A DNA stretch of 11,185 bases from Candidatus Aminicenantota bacterium (GCA_030614645.1 JAUWTR010000016.1:1-11185), one strand, 5' to 3'; positions 1 to 8,373 are shown, counted from the stretch's first letter. Notes: a model not told the origin generated them from the sequence alone. Numbers and translations: made by a program.

Positions 1-1365
1 ATATTCTCAGCAGAGGAACAGGTGCGGACTTCCTCAAAGATTCTAAAAAAAAACATGCCCTGGATAAAAATTCGCCTGATGAATGATCCTCTCTCCGCAT
101 CCAATTATGAATCAAAGAGAGCAACAGTTTTTATCTTTGATGACACTGCTCTAACTCTTGTGGACACAGACAAAATTCGCCGCCCCAATCAGGATGCCAT
201 AATCATCCTGTTTTCGTACATAGATTTTATTCAAAGCTCTCCCCCTGAAACCACACAGCAAAAATATCCTTATACTTCCAAAGCAGATCTTGTTTTTGCA
301 GTAAGTAAAGGAGAATTTTCTCCCGACAATATCATTTCAGCCGCTGTCAGAGCTGCCGAAGACCTTATCAATATAAAGAAATATTCAAAGGCAAAACGAT
401 ACATATTTTTAATTGTAGACGATGAACCCCGCTGGTTCTCCCAATTTCTGCCTGTACTTTATAACATTATCGGGCAAAGGGCAGATGTGAAAATAACTCG
501 AACATACGAAGAAACACTTCATTTTCTTTTCGGTGTGGACAAAGAATCAAAAATCAACCCAGAAAAATATCACTCGGCCGGTAAAGGTGATGACATTATT
601 TGCCTGATAACAGACCTCACCTTCCCCAAAGCCCATCAACTGGACAATCATGCCGGAAAAAAGCTCATTGATCTCACCCAAAAATACCACCCTCGCATCC
701 CTATCATAGTGGCATCAAAGGCCAAAACTGCAGCCGGTTTAAAAGACACTGCTTTTACTTTACCCAAAGGTGAACCCGGGAGCCTTAATACTCTCACAAA
801 ATACATCCATGATTTTACTGGTTTGGGAGATTTTCTTATATACACTAAAACTGGAGAGGAATTGTTTCGTATAAGCAACATTCATGATCTGTATGCTGTC
901 ATGCTCGAAGCTGAAAAAGAAAATAAAAAAGCAAAGCAATTAAGGATAGTGTTAGAGGAATACGGGGAAAAAGACGCTTTTTCAACTTGGCTGTACATGC
1001 ACAGTTTCAGAGAACTTGGAGATATTTTGCGGCCCATACATGTTAAAGGGCGGGATTTGATAGCCCTCCTAAAACAGCATTTCGAAAAAGAAATCCAACG
1101 CACAAAATACACACCCCTAAACATCGAAGGCAACAAAATCAATGATCTCTCAAGCCTGCTAAAACTTCTCAGAACGATCGAGCCGGAAAAAATCCAAAAA
1201 TTCACAGATACCGATATATTCTCATCCTGGCTGGACCGAAAAGGCTATACGGGATTGGCGGAAGATATTCGCCCCATCCATGGCGAAGGAGCGGGATTTG
1301 TTAAGACTCTTGCTGATCAAGTGGAAAAATGGATAGAAATCTACCGGGCGGAAAATAAAATTTAG
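1..1365 (+). CDS. Tandem receiver-like regulatory protein, 5' end cut by window edge
   Basis: The reading frame is open back to base 1, so the gene starts outside the window; the in-frame GTG at 22 has no clear ribosome site and is probably not the start. Numbering from that GTG, residues about 33-117 look like a degenerate receiver domain. Residues about 127-266 form a better one, with acidic pair D133-D134, phospho-acceptor candidate D198 (LITDLTFP), S232 and K249 (LPKG). After a Lys/Glu-rich helix come two related segments exactly 80 residues apart, starting FSTWL (320) and FSSWL (400) and both ending RPIH. This layout matches what I recall of the N-terminal regulatory part of large PEP/pyruvate-binding (PEP-synthase-like) proteins. 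Here the protein ends at 1365 with no ATP-grasp or phosphohistidine domain. The inferred role is a phosphorylation-responsive regulator or scaffold. The domain reading is fairly sure, the partner unknown. Confidence 0.75.
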   Translation: MFSAEEQVRTSSKILKKNMPWIKIRLMNDPLSASNYESKRATVFIFDDTALTLVDTDKIRRPNQDAIIILFSYIDFIQSSPPETTQQKYPYTSKADLVFAVSKGEFSPDNIISAAVRAAEDLINIKKYSKAKRYIFLIVDDEPRWFSQFLPVLYNIIGQRADVKITRTYEETLHFLFGVDKESKINPEKYHSAGKGDDIICLITDLTFPKAHQLDNHAGKKLIDLTQKYHPRIPIIVASKAKTAAGLKDTAFTLPKGEPGSLNTLTKYIHDFTGLGDFLIYTKTGEELFRISNIHDLYAVMLEAEKENKKAKQLRIVLEEYGEKDAFSTWLYMHSFRELGDILRPIHVKGRDLIALLKQHFEKEIQRTKYTPLNIEGNKINDLSSLLKLLRTIEPEKIQKFTDTDIFSSWLDRKGYTGLAEDIRPIHGEGAGFVKTLADQVEKWIEIYRAENKI

Positions 1366-1422
1366 TTTCCCGGCAGAGCCTGCTCACTAGCTCCGAAAGG
1401 AAAAAATCATTTTCCTCCAGCC

Positions 1423-2754
1423 TTATCTTATGACCAGGATTTTGTTCTGGGGAGCATGAATCCATTCGATCCCGTGTTCTGTAATGAGGGCATTTTCCTC
1501 AATGCATACCGGGATCTTGCTGCCGCCCCATTCGTCTGCCGGTGTAAACACAATAAATTCAAATGCAATAAAACTGTTGGGGCGGATTTTATAGGTTGTC
1601 CGCAACGGAAAGATCTCAAACAGGGAACCACCGACATCATGCCCTAAGTTACCGGCAGAATGCATGCCGATATTGACCTCAATTCCTTCGACTTTACTGG
1701 GACGTTCCTCCTCTGTATAAACGTATCCGGCTTCTGCGACAAGCCGTTTTAAGTTATTCAGCTGTTCCCGGCCGGTCTTTCCAGACCTTACATTCCTTTT
1801 AATAAGCTCCCGTACTTTATTGGATTCTTCAAATGCCTTCTGAATTCCTGCCGGCACTTCGGACTCCCCTTCCTTCATGACATAGGCAAAACGCTTCATA
1901 TCCGTAAAAAAGTTATTTCGGCCGATACCCCAGTCAATCTGCAAAACATCTCCGGGCTGGATGATGCGATCTGCATTGCTGATCTCATTTCCGTCCGGAG
2001 GACTGAGAAACACACCAGGGTGCCAGCCGCTCTCAAGGCCGCGCTCCTCTCTTTTTTCTTCCAACCACCAGCAAACATCATTCATCGTGGTTTTACCAGG
2101 AGTGATGACTTCGTTTGACAAAGCCCGTTCCAGGAGTTTTCGGGTGATATCTGCGACCTTTGAGAATTCAATGATTTCTGCTGCCACCCGTTCGGAGCGA
2201 AAGTCAGCGATCAATTTTTCCGCTGAGACCAAACGCGACCCATATAGTTTTCCCAATGCATTTTTAAGGTTGAGGTAATCCGTATGGGAAAGGCCGTCGT
2301 AAAGATGGCGTCCTTCGGGCGGAAAAAGTTCCTTTGCCGTTGAGATGTTGACTCCGATCCGTTTTGGATCACGCTGTTTAACAAAGGATCTTAGGTTTTC
2401 AGGATCCAGAAAGACATCATAATTCCCGCTTTCTGCAAGCAGCTCAGGTTCTCCGCCAAAGACTGCCCTTTCTATCCGTTTATCCCCGCGGTCTGTAAAT
2501 ACAAACATCCCATTCCCATTACTAGTCGCAAAACCGAAATCCCGGAAAAGCGGCTCTGTCCCGCGTCCCTTATCAATAATGATCCACATGTCGATATTGT
2601 TGTTTCTCATGGCCTTGGGAAGCACATAATCAAACTTATCACTCCGGATCATATTCGCAATTTCCAAATCATTTTGGAAATCAGCAGCAAATGAATTTAA
2701 AGTCAATAAGCCTGCTGCAAAAATAAAAATGCTAATAAAAATGTTTTTTGACAT
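1423..2754 (-). CDS. Secreted M24-family metallopeptidase (Xaa-Pro aminopeptidase-like)
   Basis: A 443-residue protein. The ATG at 2754 is chosen over an in-frame ATG at 2826 because AGGAGG lies 8 bases upstream, a signal peptide follows at once (hydrophobic residues 5-22, likely cleavage near SFA-A), and the predicted promoter lies inside the longer frame. The N-terminal half (about 30-185) fits the creatinase-like non-catalytic domain. The pita-bread domain follows with all five metal ligands: D274 and D285 (DWG...FFTD), H372 (GHDVGG), E399 (AFEF) and E419 (CIEEN). H245 and H365 are candidate active-site histidines. The family cleaves dipeptides or N-terminal residues, often before proline, using two Mn, Co or Zn ions. 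Signal peptide and intact ligands suggest an active periplasmic peptidase; substrate unknown. It is divergent from the acylase gene and convergent with the receiver protein 57 bp away. Confidence 0.88.
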   Translation of the reverse strand: MSKNIFISIFIFAAGLLTLNSFAADFQNDLEIANMIRSDKFDYVLPKAMRNNNIDMWIIIDKGRGTEPLFRDFGFATSNGNGMFVFTDRGDKRIERAVFGGEPELLAESGNYDVFLDPENLRSFVKQRDPKRIGVNISTAKELFPPEGRHLYDGLSHTDYLNLKNALGKLYGSRLVSAEKLIADFRSERVAAEIIEFSKVADITRKLLERALSNEVITPGKTTMNDVCWWLEEKREERGLESGWHPGVFLSPPDGNEISNADRIIQPGDVLQIDWGIGRNNFFTDMKRFAYVMKEGESEVPAGIQKAFEESNKVRELIKRNVRSGKTGREQLNNLKRLVAEAGYVYTEEERPSKVEGIEVNIGMHSAGNLGHDVGGSLFEIFPLRTTYKIRPNSFIAFEFIVFTPADEWGGSKIPVCIEENALITEHGIEWIHAPQNKILVIR

Positions 2755-2784
2755 CAGCGGTTCCTCCTGTTTTTTTTGTAATAA

Positions 2785-2813
2785 ATTATATGGAAATAAA
2801 TCAACATAAGCAA
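2785..2813 (-). promoter_or_regulatory. Sigma-70-type promoter for the M24 peptidase gene
   Basis: On the minus strand, TTGCTT (2813-2808), a 17-base spacer and a perfect TATAAT (2790-2785). Transcription would start near 2778, giving a leader of about 24 bases that contains the AGGAGG site. The -35 box matches only about half the consensus, but the -10 box, spacing and placement are good. Confidence 0.6.
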
Positions 2814-2868
2814 TTCTCATCTCCAAAAACTAAGCATGAAACAGGAAGCTCTTATTGCAGATTTCTTA

Positions 2869-2898
2869 TTGACCTGATATCTTTCATCCATGTACTAT
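2869..2898 (+). promoter_or_regulatory. Candidate sigma-70 promoter for the acylase operon
   Basis: TTGACC (2869-2874), an 18-base spacer, then TACTAT (2893-2898). The predicted start is near 2905, about 36 bases before the ATG at 2941, and the leader contains AAGGAGG at 2926-2932. The -10 box is imperfect (4 of 6), so this is a moderate call. Confidence 0.45.
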
Positions 2899-2940
2899 TA
2901 ATGATCAATTCTCAGGAGCTGAAGGAAGGAGGCAGGCAGG

Positions 2941-5370
2941 ATGAAATATATCAAATTAATAATATCAACGCTTCTAGTCTGTGGACTGTTTTACTTTTTA
3001 AATTATCAGCACGGCAGACTGCCGCCCCTGGGAAAATTACTAAATCCCTCTGCCGGATTCTGGCAGAATAATACATCCGGTGATAAGGTCCCTGAAGAAT
3101 TGGATGTTCCAGGTTTAAAGGATGAGGTACAGGTTTTATTTGATGACCGGCATGTTCCCCACATTTTCGCTAAGAATTCTCATGATCTCTATTTTGCGCA
3201 GGGTTACATAACTGCGCGGGATCGCCTCTGGCAGATGGAAATGCAGACACACTTAGCGGCGGGCCGCCTGTCTGAAATACTGGGGAAATCTGCCATCGAG
3301 ACCGACCGTTATCACCGGCGCCTGGGGCTTTTGTATGGTGCGGAAAATACCTTAAAAGCCATGCTTGCCGACCCGGAATCCAGAGCTGCCGGAGAAGCCT
3401 ATGCAGAGGGTGTAAACGCATTCATTCACATGTTAAATTATAAGTCCTTGCCCCTTGAGTATAAGATCCTTGATTATCAGCCGGAAGAATGGACAGCGCT
3501 CAAATCTACTCTGATATTAAAACTTATGTCATTAACATTATCTTCGTACAACAGGGAGGCTTCTATGTCAACGACACGTGAGGCCCTCGGTGATGCTGTC
3601 ATGGATGAACTGTTTCCGATTTACCCTTTGTTTCCGGAACCTATAATCCCGGCAGGATCACCCTGGAACTTTGATGCGAAGATCCCGGAAAAGCCGGAAA
3701 ATGAATTTCGTTTCAATAAAGGTGCAGTTTATGCCCCGGATGAAGAGAAAGCTTCTCCCGGTAGTAATAACTGGGCTGTTTCCAGTGACTTGACCTCGAC
3801 CGGATATCCTATCTTGTGCAATGACCCCCATCTTGGCTTGAGCCTTCCTTCCATCTGGTATGAGATCCAGCTGGCAGCACCGGATATCAATGTGTACGGA
3901 GTAACCTTTCCAGGCGTACCGACTGTGATAATCGGTTTTAATGAAAATGTCGCCTGGGGATACACCAATGCCGGTTCGGATGTATTCGACTGGTATGCTC
4001 TAAAATTCCAGGATAAGAACCGGAAGAAATATTTCTATGATGGGCAATGGCGGCCGGTTTCAACCCGGATCGAGAAAATTAAGGTAAGAAACGGTCCTAA
4101 TGTGGAAGACCAGGTTATCTATACTCATCACGGCCCGGTTGTGTATACAGATAGCAAATCTTCTCTGTTCAAGAATATTCCCCCAGGCTGTGCGCTGCGC
4201 TGGACCGCTCACGATCCGTCCAATGACTTCTTAATGTTTCTGAAATTGAACCGGGCCCAGAATTATGATGAATATGTCCATGCCCTTTCCTTTTTTGACT
4301 GCCCCGCCCAGAATATTGTATTTGCCGATATGTCCGGAGATATTGCCATTTGGCACAACGGAAAATTCCCTCTGCGCTGGCCTGGACAGGGAAGATATAT
4401 CAGTGATGGCAGCGACTCTAACTATGATTGGCAGGGATGGGTCCCGAGAGCTGATATCCCCCATATAAAAAATCCGGAAAGGGGATTTGTCAGCTCAGCG
4501 AATCAGGAGCCCACAGATTCCAGCTATCCCTATTACCTGGGTTCATCCTATGGTTCTTTTACCAGACCAGCCCGGATCAATGAACGCCTCATTGAAATGA
4601 AAGATATTTCCCCTGATGACATGCGCCGGCTGCAGATAGATACACTGGACTTAAAGGCCAGGGCCATTCTACCTGGATTATCAATTCTGATGGAGGAACA
4701 AAAATTGACTCCAGCGGAAAAGGCAGCTTTTAAGAAAATCAAACTATGGAATTTTAAATTCTTAGCGGAATTAATCGAGCCCACTATTTTTGAATATTGG
4801 TGGCGGGAACTTGCAAACATCATCTGGAGTGATGAGCTGGAACATCCGGACGGACAGCTCAATCGGCCCGGAACAAACGTGACTTTGGACTTGATCATTA
4901 ATAAGCCGGACAGCCCTTATTTTGACATCAAGACAACTGAAGAAAAGGAGTCATTGAAAGAGCTGACTTTTTTGTCATTTAAAGCAGCAATACAGAAGTT
5001 AACAGAGAGATTCGGTTCAATGGATGAAAGTTGGACATGGGGAAAGGCCAGGGGAACTGATATCAATCATCTGGCAAGAATTCCCGGACTTAACCGTAAA
5101 AATCTGGAGACCAATGGAAACTCCGGAATTGTTAATGCAACCTCTCTGACTTTTGGACCTTCATGGCGCATGATAGTTGCTCTGGGCCCGGAGCTTAAAG
5201 CCTGGGGTATTTATCCCGGGGGACAGTCGGGCAATCCCGGGTCAAAATTTTATGACAATATGATCGATGACTGGGCAGCAGGGAAAATATATGAAGTGCA
5301 TTTCTTGAAAAAACCGGAGATAAAAGAAGAACATTTAAGCGGTAAAACCAGATTGAGAGGTGCAAAATGA
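2941..5370 (+). CDS. Penicillin-acylase-family (S45) Ntn hydrolase precursor
   Basis: An 809-residue protein of the usual family length for an uncleaved precursor. AAGGAGG sits 8 bases before the ATG. Residues 4-20 are a hydrophobic export signal or anchor. The alpha-chain part (about 55-235) contains the family segment with YITARDRLWQMEM. The beta chain should begin at S275 in PGSNNWAV, the autocatalytic cleavage site and nucleophile; NDPHLGL (294-300) follows as in relatives. N521 (SSANQEP) and R545 (ARINERL) are the best candidates for the oxyanion-hole Asn and substrate-site Arg, at roughly the expected distance from S275. The family hydrolyses amides such as penicillin G, acyl-homoserine lactones or N-acyl amino acids in the periplasm; sequence alone does not settle the substrate. 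It overlaps the next gene by 4 bases (ATGA), implying one operon. Confidence 0.9.
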   Translation: MKYIKLIISTLLVCGLFYFLNYQHGRLPPLGKLLNPSAGFWQNNTSGDKVPEELDVPGLKDEVQVLFDDRHVPHIFAKNSHDLYFAQGYITARDRLWQMEMQTHLAAGRLSEILGKSAIETDRYHRRLGLLYGAENTLKAMLADPESRAAGEAYAEGVNAFIHMLNYKSLPLEYKILDYQPEEWTALKSTLILKLMSLTLSSYNREASMSTTREALGDAVMDELFPIYPLFPEPIIPAGSPWNFDAKIPEKPENEFRFNKGAVYAPDEEKASPGSNNWAVSSDLTSTGYPILCNDPHLGLSLPSIWYEIQLAAPDINVYGVTFPGVPTVIIGFNENVAWGYTNAGSDVFDWYALKFQDKNRKKYFYDGQWRPVSTRIEKIKVRNGPNVEDQVIYTHHGPVVYTDSKSSLFKNIPPGCALRWTAHDPSNDFLMFLKLNRAQNYDEYVHALSFFDCPAQNIVFADMSGDIAIWHNGKFPLRWPGQGRYISDGSDSNYDWQGWVPRADIPHIKNPERGFVSSANQEPTDSSYPYYLGSSYGSFTRPARINERLIEMKDISPDDMRRLQIDTLDLKARAILPGLSILMEEQKLTPAEKAAFKKIKLWNFKFLAELIEPTIFEYWWRELANIIWSDELEHPDGQLNRPGTNVTLDLIINKPDSPYFDIKTTEEKESLKELTFLSFKAAIQKLTERFGSMDESWTWGKARGTDINHLARIPGLNRKNLETNGNSGIVNATSLTFGPSWRMIVALGPELKAWGIYPGGQSGNPGSKFYDNMIDDWAAGKIYEVHFLKKPEIKEEHLSGKTRLRGAK

Positions 5371-5711
5371 AAGATGTGATCATTTGTTTAGTCATTTTGG
5401 TCTTGTTACAGATTTTCACTCCCTTCTGGTGGTGGATCATTCTGGTACCTCTTGTTTGCGGGGTGCTGCTGGCAAAAACTGGATGGCAAGCCTTCAGAAC
5501 CGGGATGTTGAGCGCAGGCCTGTTGTGGCTGGTCTGGAGTCTATACCTGATGTTTAGCGGAAGCAATATTATTGCCCAGAGGATTGCCATTATGATCGGA
5601 CTGAATTCACGTTGGCTGCTGGTGCTGATGACCGCTTTAATCGCTGCGCTCTCAGCTGGATTTTCCGGAAGCGCGGGGTACTTTCTGCGGGCGGCTTTAG
5701 TAAAGAAATAG
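5367..5711 (+). CDS. Small membrane protein translationally coupled to the acylase
   Basis: A 114-residue hydrophobic protein whose ATG overlaps the acylase stop codon (ATGA), so translation is probably coupled. There appear to be three or four membrane segments: about 4-36 (possibly two, split around the aromatic run FWWW at 20-23), 45-64 and 83-107. The C-terminus is basic (LVKK), suggesting a cytoplasmic end. There are no catalytic motifs. I have an impression of similar small Trp-rich proteins in other bacteria, but no named family can be given. Position suggests a membrane partner or helper of the acylase or its export; this is inference from context only. No AGGAGG site precedes it, in line with re-initiation after the acylase. 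Confidence 0.75.
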   Translation: MKDVIICLVILVLLQIFTPFWWWIILVPLVCGVLLAKTGWQAFRTGMLSAGLLWLVWSLYLMFSGSNIIAQRIAIMIGLNSRWLLVLMTALIAALSAGFSGSAGYFLRAALVKK

Positions 5712-5883
5712 CATGAAGCTGGAAAATAGGATGTGTCCCAATTTATTATACCTGCACTGCTTCCGCTTTCTGAATTCTTGCCGATAATGCTCCTTTTGTT
5801 ATTCTGTGAATTCTTTCATTTTGTCAACCTATATTGTTGATCACGCTTCATCTTTATTTACTTTTCATTTATCAGTTTTCTGA

Positions 5884-6768
5884 TTATTTGATCAGCTTAA
5901 CTTCACCTTCGAACTGCCGTGTCATAGGAATGGTTATATTCTGAGGGCCTTTAGCAGTTGTTTCCCCAGTGCCTTTGGTTATCACTTTAACTAACATACC
6001 TTCTTTATAGGCGAAATACCATATATCAGTACCATTAATTTTTCCTTCAGATACAAGCTCTACCCCAGGTTCCGGTTGACTTTTTCCCTTAAGCACTCCT
6101 ACAGACTCAGACGTAATTTTAACACATTCCAATCCATCTACAGTCTCAAATCCTTCCAAAGTGTTCAAACTATCAAAGGTTATGGTCATGAAACCTTTGC
6201 TGCTTTTTTCATCTAGGGCACCCTTACTTTTCCAGGTATCTCCCAGCTTTAAAGGCCTGCCTGCCAAGTCAGGAAAAATAAGCTGGAACTTTGATTTGAC
6301 ATTATAGACATTTCCCGGTTCCAATTCATATTTTAAGGATTCCGCACCAGACATATCCATTTCTTCCCCTAAGGGAGAAAGGACCATATCAAAGCCTTTT
6401 CCTTCTACGCCGCTCATATCCGCATTAAGCTCACCCTGCGGGGTTGTAAGACTTATACTCATTGAATCAATAGTAACACCAAGCTTATGATTATCTTCCT
6501 TTAGCCCTTTTGCCTCAACAGAGAAAGCATATGCTTCTTTGCCGTCTATTTCCATTTTCTGCCCCATGACTTCAAGTTTCATTTTAAAATCACTCGATGC
6601 CTGATACTTCAGAACTTGATCTTCCGCCATCCTGTATTTGAGGATGAGGCCTGTCTGCGGATCACCCCACACTTTAGCTGTTTTTGCAGCACATCCGGCC
6701 AACATAAAGATAACTAGAAAAACCGGTAAAACTGCCATCCATGTCTGAAACTTTTTATTACTTATCAT
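5884..6768 (-). CDS. Lipoprotein of unknown function (possibly DUF6263-like)
   Basis: A 294-residue protein with a clear lipoprotein signal: basic start, hydrophobic 10-24 and lipobox LAGC with Cys26 as the lipidated residue. AGGAGGTG (6783-6776) precedes the ATG by 7 bases. Past the lipobox, residues 40-290 alternate charged and hydrophobic residues in a mostly beta pattern: a segment on a steroid-like 'EVMGQKMEIDGKE' theme, a GDTWKS motif near 190, and a C-terminal strand region ending FEGEVKLIK. This resembles the DUF6263 type of secreted beta-rich proteins from memory only. Envelope location is well supported; function is not. It stands alone, 232 bp downstream of the TonB-family gene on the same strand, with a strong hairpin between, so it is probably a separate unit. 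I could not identify a convincing promoter. Confidence 0.8.
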   Translation of the reverse strand: MISNKKFQTWMAVLPVFLVIFMLAGCAAKTAKVWGDPQTGLILKYRMAEDQVLKYQASSDFKMKLEVMGQKMEIDGKEAYAFSVEAKGLKEDNHKLGVTIDSMSISLTTPQGELNADMSGVEGKGFDMVLSPLGEEMDMSGAESLKYELEPGNVYNVKSKFQLIFPDLAGRPLKLGDTWKSKGALDEKSSKGFMTITFDSLNTLEGFETVDGLECVKITSESVGVLKGKSQPEPGVELVSEGKINGTDIWYFAYKEGMLVKVITKGTGETTAKGPQNITIPMTRQFEGEVKLIK

Positions 6769-6926
6769 TTTTTAACACCTCCTATACATAAGACTTGATT
6801 TCCCCAAAAAGGTTACACAAAAATAAAAGATGTGCCAAGCAAAGAAGAATATTTGAAAATGATCTGGGCGCGTAATTCCTCACAACGCTTTATATGAAGG
6901 GTGAAACGAGAAACTTTCTGTATTAG

Positions 6927-6951
6927 CCTGAACTATTCATAAAACATGTCG
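6927..6951 (+). repeat. 25-base dispersed repeat, copy 1
   Basis: Begins CCTGAACTATT, then ATAAAA and ATGTCG separated by single differing bases. It matches 10632-10656 at 23 of 25 positions in the same orientation. This copy is intergenic, and its first six bases (CCTGAA) are repeated inverted as TTCAGG at 6955-6960, where the long hairpin begins. Confidence 0.7.
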
Positions 6952-6953
6952 GC

Positions 6954-6994
6954 ATTCAGGAGGGAGAGAGCCTTAGATAATCTCCCTCCTGAAT
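6954..6994. terminator. 14-bp perfect hairpin after the TonB-family gene
   Basis: Arm 6954-6967 (ATTCAGGAGGGAGA) pairs perfectly with 6981-6994, with a 13-base loop. It starts 6 bases past the TAG stop of the minus-strand TonB-family gene, where a terminator or 3' stabilising hairpin is expected. The run of five Ts (6994-6998), however, follows the stem on the plus strand; on the minus strand only a TTTT some 9 bases later follows. It could act in both directions. Confidence 0.65.
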
Positions 6995-7000
6995 TTTTCC

Positions 7001-7900
7001 CTACTTGAGCTTAAAACGCACTGTGACTGTAAACACGAGTTTGCGTGGCTTCCCCTCAAGAACAAAAGGCTCATACTCCCACTGCTTCACAGCATCTAGG
7101 GCTGCTTTATCTAGAATCTCACTTAAACTTCGTAACACCAAAACTCCTTCGACCTTCCCTTCTTCATCTATCCGAACATTGAGAATAACAACTCCAGATT
7201 TTCCTAATTTTCTGGCTTCTACTGGGTAATGAGGATCTATTCTTTTAAGGACACTGGGAGGCTTTATCAGGCCTTGGGCTTTGACTGCCCCTTTTTCAAA
7301 TTCTACTATCTTTGCTTTCACAGCACGCGGGGGTGAAGGCGGCGGGGGTGGAGGCGGCGGAAGCATTTTATTTTTCGGCCCTGATACATAAAAGGACATA
7401 AAATAAGGTTTCCCTTCCCGGCTCTCAAAACCAAATACCGCAATATTTCCCCCGAGGAGAGTCATTTCTGTGGTTAAAACATTTTGCGGCTTATTTTTTT
7501 CTGATTCTTCATTCACAACAATCAAAAACTGGCCTTTCATGTCCCAATCAATCAGATGAATGGAAATCATGTACTGGTGGCTGTTCAACCTAAAATAATG
7601 ACGCATAGAAACTGGATTCTCGATATTTAGACCCAAATCCGCCTCTGTCAGTAGATTCACATCCAAGAGGTTAAAGACTCTCTGGATTTGACTCTTTTCC
7701 TTTTCCAGGCCAAAGTCCGTCCGGATACTGGCCGTTATGGTTGGCCTAATGTATGAGGAGGTGACAAACTCCGGGGGTTTTGTCGGCCCAACTCTGTCAC
7801 CTTCAAACACACGCAATTTGACATCTAATAAATTTTGGGCTGAGATCGATGTCAACATAAAAACGAGAATCATTAAAGCAAACATACTTGTTTTTTTCAT
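7001..7900 (-). CDS. Secreted protein with proline tract and TonB C-terminal domain
   Basis: A 299-residue protein. Residues 1-21 form a signal peptide (hydrophobic 6-18, likely cleavage at SISA-Q22), so it may be periplasmic or keep the segment as an anchor. Residues 22-175 are a domain I do not recognise. P181-P188 plus P190-P191 form a rigid proline tract. Residues about 217-299 are a typical TonB C-terminal domain: YPVEARK, GVVILNVRIDEEGKV, LDKAALDAV and VTVRFKL. TonB proteins pass inner-membrane energy to outer-membrane receptors through this domain; here the unusual N-terminus may replace or regulate the ExbB/ExbD contact. Its ribosome site GGAGGA is the last two Gly codons of the anti-sigma gene, 8 bases upstream, so translation is coupled. 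Being third in a sigma/anti-sigma operon, it may be a signalling rather than a bulk energy transducer. Confidence 0.85.
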   Translation of the reverse strand: MKKTSMFALMILVFMLTSISAQNLLDVKLRVFEGDRVGPTKPPEFVTSSYIRPTITASIRTDFGLEKEKSQIQRVFNLLDVNLLTEADLGLNIENPVSMRHYFRLNSHQYMISIHLIDWDMKGQFLIVVNEESEKNKPQNVLTTEMTLLGGNIAVFGFESREGKPYFMSFYVSGPKNKMLPPPPPPPPSPPRAVKAKIVEFEKGAVKAQGLIKPPSVLKRIDPHYPVEARKLGKSGVVILNVRIDEEGKVEGVLVLRSLSEILDKAALDAVKQWEYEPFVLEGKPRKLVFTVTVRFKLK

Positions 7901-7908
7901 TTTAATTC

Positions 7909-8373
7909 TTATCCTCCTTCTTCGGATTTTTCTGCCCAGACAAAAAACATGTTTTCTTCCTGGGTCTTAAAATAAAAAACCTGCACAGGCTTATTTTCAA
8001 TCTCTATATAATTAACATGAAACTTTTGGGTCGGTTCCGGGCTTTTTTGCAGAGTCGGAGTAAATGAAAACCAAATCCCAACCAGGATGGAACCAATTGT
8101 CAGAGTGGCAATAAATGCCCATCTCCAACGATAAACAAGGGCGGGTTTTAGCGGGCTTTGTTTTTCCCCTATGGCGTGACGCACATTTGGCCAAAAATCC
8201 TTCCCATTCTGAAGCTCTGCTTGGGGAATTAAAAGCGACTGGGCCTCTTCCCTATTTGCCAACCTGCTTTGGCAGTTGGAGCAGGTTTGAATATGGCTCA
8301 TAACCACATAGTCTTGGAAGATCTTTATGGAAACTGCCTTAAACAGAAAATTTGCGACTTTACACTTCCACAT
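7909..8373 (-). CDS. Zinc-finger anti-sigma factor, single-pass membrane protein
   Basis: A 154-residue protein. The N-terminus carries C4 and then H27-x3-C31-x2-C34 (HIQTCSNC), the zinc-binding pattern of ZAS/zf-HC2 anti-sigma domains that hold an ECF sigma factor inactive. One membrane segment lies at about 85-104 (WAFIATLTIGSILVGIWF), placing residues 1-84 in the cytoplasm and 105-154 in the periplasm as a short sensor tail. Its ATG overlaps the end of the sigma gene by 14 bases, preceded by GGGGGAGA, and its own last codons supply the ribosome site of the TonB-family gene. The overlap with the cognate sigma gene is the standard arrangement and makes the assignment firm despite low similarity elsewhere. 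The periplasmic tail has no recognised domain; release could be by proteolysis or by contact with the TonB-family protein. Confidence 0.85.
   Translation of the reverse strand: MWKCKVANFLFKAVSIKIFQDYVVMSHIQTCSNCQSRLANREEAQSLLIPQAELQNGKDFWPNVRHAIGEKQSPLKPALVYRWRWAFIATLTIGSILVGIWFSFTPTLQKSPEPTQKFHVNYIEIENKPVQVFYFKTQEENMFFVWAEKSEEGG

Noticed and set aside
1398..1416. AGGAAAA/TTTTCCT 7-bp stem between the first two convergent genes as a terminator
   Set aside because: Short, AT-rich stem with no T-tract on either strand; not convincing.
1961..2278. 105-codon plus-strand frame inside the M24 peptidase gene
   Set aside because: Opposite-strand shadow of a gene with all five metal ligands; no supporting start signal.
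2755..2826. Longer N-terminus for the M24 peptidase starting at 2826
   Set aside because: It would put 24 polar residues before a clean signal peptide, ignore the AGGAGG at the inner ATG, and start upstream of the predicted promoter.
2748..3071. 107-codon plus-strand frame before and overlapping the acylase start
   Set aside because: No plausible ribosome site or family; it overlaps the acylase signal peptide and the start of the divergent peptidase gene in another frame.
5871..5884. ATCAG-TTTT-CTGAT hairpin at the end of the lipoprotein gene
   Set aside because: Only 5 bp, overlaps the stop codon and lacks a T-tract on the minus strand. The rest of the 172-bp convergent gap shows no clear element.
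6815..6840. TGGCAC on the minus strand as part of a sigma-54 promoter for the lipoprotein
   Set aside because: The matching TTGC-type -12 element is missing at the required distance.
7322..7365. GC-rich repetitive tract in the TonB-family gene as a repeat element
   Set aside because: It is simply the proline-codon tract of the protein.
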